DNA from: Ochotona curzoniae
Taxonomy: Eukaryota; Chordata; Mammalia; Lagomorpha; Ochotonidae
Reading direction: 5' to 3'
Length of the DNA stretch: 64,000 nt
Assembly (NCBI RefSeq): GCF_017591425.1
Contig: NW_024465369.1
Location: forward strand, 25,171,501 to 25,235,500
Below are positions 54,860-64,000 of this stretch, one piece after another. Below the pieces are notes generated by a model that worked only from the letters and a program-made list of their open reading frames with translations, was not told where the DNA came from and searched no databases. The first letter of the stretch is position 1. Each line of letters opens with the position of its first letter. Both the position numbers and the translations under genes were made by a program.

Positions 54860-56435
54860 ATATTATTGTATTGTGGTTTTGTGAACTGCTTTGGCCTTAA
54901 TTTCTGTTGGATATTGTAGTGTAGTATCTTTATAGCTTTTCCGCAAAGGATAGTGGCAGTAGCAGGGATCTGAGGCATTTCTGGGCCCAGTGCAGTTGCA
55001 CAGAGCCTTGGCATCTATTTGCTCAGTTGTTGTCCATGTAAGAAGCACAAGGTGCATGATTGGTAGTGGTGCTATTTGGGGCAGGCATTTAGACTCCCTT
55101 GCTATTGTCTGTGCAAGGCATGCAACTTTAAGACCAGCTGAACAAACAGCTTCCCTCTGTGTGAGGTCCTGAAGTAGCAGTAGCTGATTAAGTATGGAGT
55201 ATGCAAACTCCATGTTGCTATCCAAATGAGAGTCCAAAACTTCAGAAACAGTACTGGCTCATGCACAGTCCCAAGATCTGGCAGAGTTCCAAAAAGCTGT
55301 TGGCTGACCAGCCTGCCATCATAGGAGACCTGACTGGGAGTCCTGGTTACTTGAGCACCGCCACCACTGCTTTCACTAGGTGTCAGGAGGAGGTGTGTTA
55401 TAAAAAGTGGGTTTGAGTCTGAGAAGACAGGATAGCACAATTCTAGTGTCCATGCTGTTCTGCACCCCTCATCTTTTGTGGTACACAGCACTGTGTAGGT
55501 TACGGTGCAAGGGTCACCATTATTCTGACAGGTCTAGTTGGTTCGGTGAAGCTGCAGCAATTTGTTTTGCTAGTGTGGCAGAATGTCCACGGGACCCTAT
55601 GGATGGAATAGACAGGGGTCTCTATCATCCAGGGTTAAATTCTGGCAGTGACTCCCTTCTCAAGATGAGGCCACACAGCTACAGTGCCTATGCTTTTGCA
55701 GTTATGTAGGATATACTGCACTTAGTTCTTTTTTTTTTTTTTTTTTAATTGGAAAGGCGGATATACAGAGAGGAGAGACAGAGAGGAAGATCTTCCGTCC
55801 GATGGTTCACTCCCCAAGTGAGCGCAGCGGCCAATGATATGCCGATCCGAAGCCAGGAGCCAGGAACTTTTTCCAGGTCTCCCACGCGGGTGCAGGGTCC
55901 CAAAGCTTTGGGCCGTCCTCAACTGCTTTCCCGGGCCACAGGCAGGGAGCTGGATGGGAAGCAGGGCCACCGGGATTAGAACTGGCGCCCATATGGGATC
56001 CCAGGCGGGCAAGGCGAGGACCTTAACCACTGCGCCAACGTGCTGGGCCCCACTTAGTTTTTTAAACTAAACCAACTGATCATGAGATCTCCATTCTGGA
56101 CTGCTGGGCTGTGATGGCTGTGGATTCCTCCTGTAGCTAGGATTGCCTGGTAAGTGATCACACATATTGGTTCTCCTGTGGCTCTCTTACATACCCTCCT
56201 TGCAGTGGGGACTCTCCCAACCCTAAGATGGGGATCTCAGTTGATGCCTGGTTCTGTTCTTTTCTCTTTGCTGCAATTCTGGGTCTCTTCAGGCACCTGC
56301 TACCCCTTTACTGAATTCCATTTTCTTCACTGAGCATGCACCTCCAGATGTGGTTACTTGTTTGTGTTTTGGTTCTTCCGTATGGAGGAAGAGGTGAAGA
56401 GCAGTCATCTATTCAGCCAGCTTGGACTTCCCTCT
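54860..56435 (-). mobile_element. LINE-1 5' UTR fragment, reversed, with a nested CSINE
   Basis: Read in reverse from 56435, it opens with GGAAGTCCAAGCTGGCTGAATAG, which has the form of an L1 5' terminus (GGAGCCAAGATGGCCGAATAG type). It continues as a GC-richer, non-coding block rich in CAG and CTG words down to about 54860. A CSINE (55728-56050) interrupts it. No ORF1, ORF2 or L1 3' end follows. Open frames inside are incidental. Confidence 0.6.
55719..56059 (-). repeat. Young CSINE inside the L1 fragment, with 9 bp target duplication
   Basis: The element (55728-56050) is reversed: T-run, AATTGGAAAGGCGGATATAC, GATCTTCCGTCCGATGG, CCCATATGGGATCCCAGG and a head ending GTGCTGGGCCC. CACTTAGTT flanks it at 55719-55727 and 56051-56059. 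It shares the CGGACGG-type 3' half of the young subfamily. Confidence 0.94.
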
Positions 56436-56913
56436 CTATTACTATTCTCTAAATGAAATACTGTACTCTAGTTCAAGATTCTAAGTACTGTCACAGACTA
56501 AATTCTATTTTATTTGAAACACATATTTTGAAACTTTAAAGTAGAAATGACACTTCTTATTGAAAAACGTTAATGGAAAACATAGTAGAAAAAACCTGAT
56601 ATTTGTTGATACCTCAAAAATAGTCTACATATGTTACAGTAGTACATTTAGCTACTTTATGCATTTGGTTTCTTGCATAGTTTCCAAAACATTCTAGAAG
56701 ACAGTAAAACTTAAAATGGAGTCATCTGGAGTTATTTATTTTATTTTTTTATTTTTTTAGTGTTTTAAGAAAATTCCAATCTTATGTTGTCCCTTGCATT
56801 CCCAAGTGCTCCAAACAGTTAACATTCATGTTTGTTATGTCTTATCAGGAGAAGAGTCATAACTGTTTTATTATTCAATTCAATTAGTGACAAACGCTTC
56901 AGAGGAATTTTCC

Positions 56914-57246
56914 TGAGGCTGGCATTGTAACAATCTGGTTAAGCTACTGCCTGCTACTTCAGCAATCACCTTGGAGCATCAGTTTGAATCTTGGGCCTCT
57001 GCTTTTGAGCCTGCTCCATTCTCATGTAACTGGGAAAGCAACAGAAGATGATACAAATGCTGGGCATCCTGACACTCAGGTGGGAAACCCAGATGGAGTT
57101 TTGGGTTCCTTGCTTCAGTCTAGCCCGGCCCTGTACCTGCTGCATGGTCACTTAGGAAGTGACACAACTGATCAAAGATCATTTTGTGTCTCCTGTATCT
57201 GCCACTCCACATTTCAAATAAATAAAAATGAGTCTTAAAAAAATAA
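56914..57246 (+). repeat. CSINE, old copy
   Basis: GGCTGGCATTGTAACAATCTGG head, AACTGGGAAAGCAACAGAAG, GTGGGAAACCCAGATGG, CACTTAGGAAGTGACACAAC and AATAAATAAAAATGAGTCTT tail. Confidence 0.82.
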
Positions 57247-57829
57247 TAAGTTTTCTTTTCACTCTCTTCAGGATGTGGTTTTTCTTCAGTCAGAGGAAGT
57301 AATTGTTATCCTGCAGCAAACCATGTATAAGACTTGGTAAATGTTGGTTAAAATGGTCAGCTATGGTTTCTGCCTCAACCATCTGGCTCCTTTAGGCCCA
57401 AACAGAGGCTGCTTATCTATGGGGGAGAATGTCCTGTAGCACTGACTTCTGGTCCTGTGTCCATCTGCAAATGACAGCACTGCATTCAGAAACACTGAGA
57501 ATGCCACAGTGCAGAGATGCCATTCTTTCATCTGGAGGATGATGGGCAGAACCAGAAATTTTTTCTTTGTTCTCTAGTAATAACCAATATCTGTTCTCTG
57601 AAACAGATGCTTCCTGGATGGAAGACGGGACTCCATTGGCACTGCTGACCTAAAACCATTAGTAACCAATTAGAATTTAACACTGCCCTACCCCCTGCTG
57701 CTGTCTAGTTTTTCATCAAAGAAGGCTGAGGAAGTTAAGTTATATTACTCAGTGTTGCATCTTTGTAAGAGTATGTATTCTATAGTGCTTTGGATTTTTA
57801 ACAATGCATCACTTAATCACAATTACAGG

Positions 57830-58320
57830 AGAATTAGTGTGTGGGAGGCAGAAGGGTAAGCTGGTCATTGAGCTTTCTGCCCACTGATATGATACCCTTG
57901 TCAACCCCCTTGCCTCAAGACCCAGGCCGTGAGGGGTTACTCAGGCCTATGAATGTATTTAAGTTCCATGGAGAGTCTCATGTGATCTTGAAAAAGTTCA
58001 CATCTGTTCCAGGAAAGGACCTTGAGGAGATTATGTGGAAAGGGCTGAGAGTGATTCCGGTGGACAGCCAGCAAGAAAGCAGGAATCACAGTCAGACAGC
58101 TGCAAAGAAACGAATTCTGGCTGCAATCTGAGAGCACTTGGAAGCCTGTTCTTTCCCAAGCTCCTTCAGATGAGGACTTAGCTTGGCTGACACAATGATT
58201 TCAGCCTGGTGAGGCTCTGAGCAGAGGCCCATGCCTAGACTTCCCATCTACACAACACATGCTACAGTAACTGGGTGTGGATTAAAGCCATTACATTTGT
58301 GGCAACTTTTATAAAGAGAA
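57830..58320 (+). mobile_element. Probable MLT1-class MaLR LTR relic
   Basis: GAAACGAATTCTGGCTGC, TGATTTCAGCCTGGTGAGGC, TAGACTTCCCATCTAC and AAAGCCATTACATTTGTGGCAAC follow the order of MLT1-like LTRs (GATTTTAGCCCAGTGAGACC and AGCCACTAAGTTTGTGGTAA). No retroviral coding sequence is attached. The family name is from memory. Confidence 0.55.
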
Positions 58321-58498
58321 TAATAATCATAAAAGAATAAGTAGATAAGGTAACTATTTCACCAGCAAGGAGGCTTGTTCAGAGAGATGTACTGATTTGC
58401 ATAGTATCCTATTATTTTAACCTGAAAATTAGTAACTGAAGTGAGATCCTTGGATTTTCATTTTTACTTTAGCATTCTTTCCACTATGCCTTTTAAAA

Positions 58499-58822
58499 AA
58501 AACAATTATTTATTTTTTATTGTAAAGTCAAATATGCAGAAAGGAAGAGAGAGAGAGAGGAAGGTCTTCCATCTGCTGAATCACTCCCTAAGTGGTCTTA
58601 ATTGGCTAAGCCAATCTGAAGCCAGGACCCCGGAGGCTCTTCCAGGTCTCTCACACAGATAAAGGGTCCCAAGGCTTTGGGCTGTCCTCAACTGCTTTCC
58701 CAGGTCAGAAGAAGGGAGCTGTTTGGGAAGTGGGGCTGCCAGGACACAAACTGGCACCCACATGGGATCCTGGCATGTGCAAAGTGAGGACTTTGGCTGC
58801 AAGGCTACTGCGCCAGGCCCTA
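58499..58822 (-). repeat. CSINE, reversed, just beyond the IFIH1 3' end
   Basis: AACAATTATTTATTTTTTATTG, a GAGAGAGAGG tract, CTGAATCACTCCCTAAGTGG, GGCTCTTCCAGGTCTCTCAC, CCCACATGGGATCCTGGC and ACTGCGCCAGGCCC. Confidence 0.9.
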
Positions 58823-58917
58823 TATTGTGTGCTTTGCAGTCATAAGTGCTGTTGGTTGATTTTCTTCACCCATGGCTATAAATAAAATGGAACATGATGT
58901 TCTTTTAAAGAGCTCAA

Positions 58918-59037
58918 TACAAAGTAAGCAATAATTTTATTAATCATCACACCAGTTCTACAGTATGATAAAAACATTGATCAAAATAATGGTATATGCT
59001 AGCCTGATAATAACTTAAAGTAATCTTGAATCCAAAG
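58918..59037 (-). other. IFIH1: IFIH1 3' UTR with polyadenylation signal
   Basis: Reading leftward from the stop, the minus strand is AT-rich and carries the canonical AATAAA at 58936-58941, about 97 bp after the stop. Cleavage is expected 10-25 bp further on, giving a 3' UTR of roughly 110-125 nt. A CSINE begins about 95 bp beyond. The exact end is inferred. Confidence 0.7.
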
Positions 59038-63909
<4,872 letters not shown>

Positions 63910-64000
63910 TTAAATTTTGTGATGCTAAACACATTAAAATCTTCTAATTAAGAGAAGAAATAATAAATTGCAACTCGTCAGTGTAAATCAAAGGATTAGC

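Noticed and set aside
54863..55709. Several overlapping 70-130 codon frames on both strands
   Set aside because: All fall in the GC-richer L1 5' UTR fragment, and frames on both strands are equally open, so composition explains them.

Overview
This 64 kb window is vertebrate nuclear DNA from a placental mammal: intron-split genes with GT-AG junctions and dense SINE, LINE and LTR relics. The commonest repeat is a tRNA-derived SINE of the lagomorph C-repeat (CSINE) type. It has a head near GGGGCCCGGCGCGGTGGCGC, a tail of TCTCTGT-type pyrimidines, then AATAAATCTT plus an A-run. Copies carrying a GGAGTGAATCATCGGACGGAAGATCTTCC-type 3' half fit a pika (Ochotona) better than a rabbit; this species call is an inference.

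Two protein-coding genes are recognised, both on the minus strand and both partial. Positions 2988-35046 hold the 5' part of FAP (fibroblast activation protein alpha): exons 1-12, encoding residues 1-349 of about 760. All junctions are in frame and match human numbering at R123, E203/E204 and the five N-glycosylation sites in this part. Exons 13 onward lie beyond the left edge. FAP intron 2 (19623-34397) is the largest intron and holds an ancient LINE-1 body, an L1 3' UTR, an MLT1-type LTR, L2 and several CSINEs. Positions 58920-63888 hold the 3' part of IFIH1 (MDA5): the last five exons (12-16 by human count), residues about 769-1025, with helicase motifs V and VI and the zinc-binding RNA-recognition C-terminal domain. 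The rest of IFIH1 lies beyond the right edge.

Between the FAP promoter (about 35050) and the IFIH1 polyadenylation site (about 58920) is a 24 kb intergenic region with no recognisable gene. From 40.4 kb rightward it is packed with CSINEs, some inserted into each other or beside each other, plus an L1 5' UTR fragment and MLT1, L2 and MIR relics. The tandem FAP-IFIH1 arrangement is the usual mammalian order. The two genes are not functionally coupled: one is a cell-surface prolyl protease of activated fibroblasts, the other a cytosolic dsRNA sensor.

I found no previously undescribed gene system. The most informative oddities are mobile-element structures: two SINEs at the same target site, an L1 present only as its 5' UTR, an inverted L1 junction, and two L1 3' UTR copies that explain a spurious open frame. 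Repeat boundaries and family names were judged by eye from remembered consensus sequences. Exon boundaries were worked out base by base.
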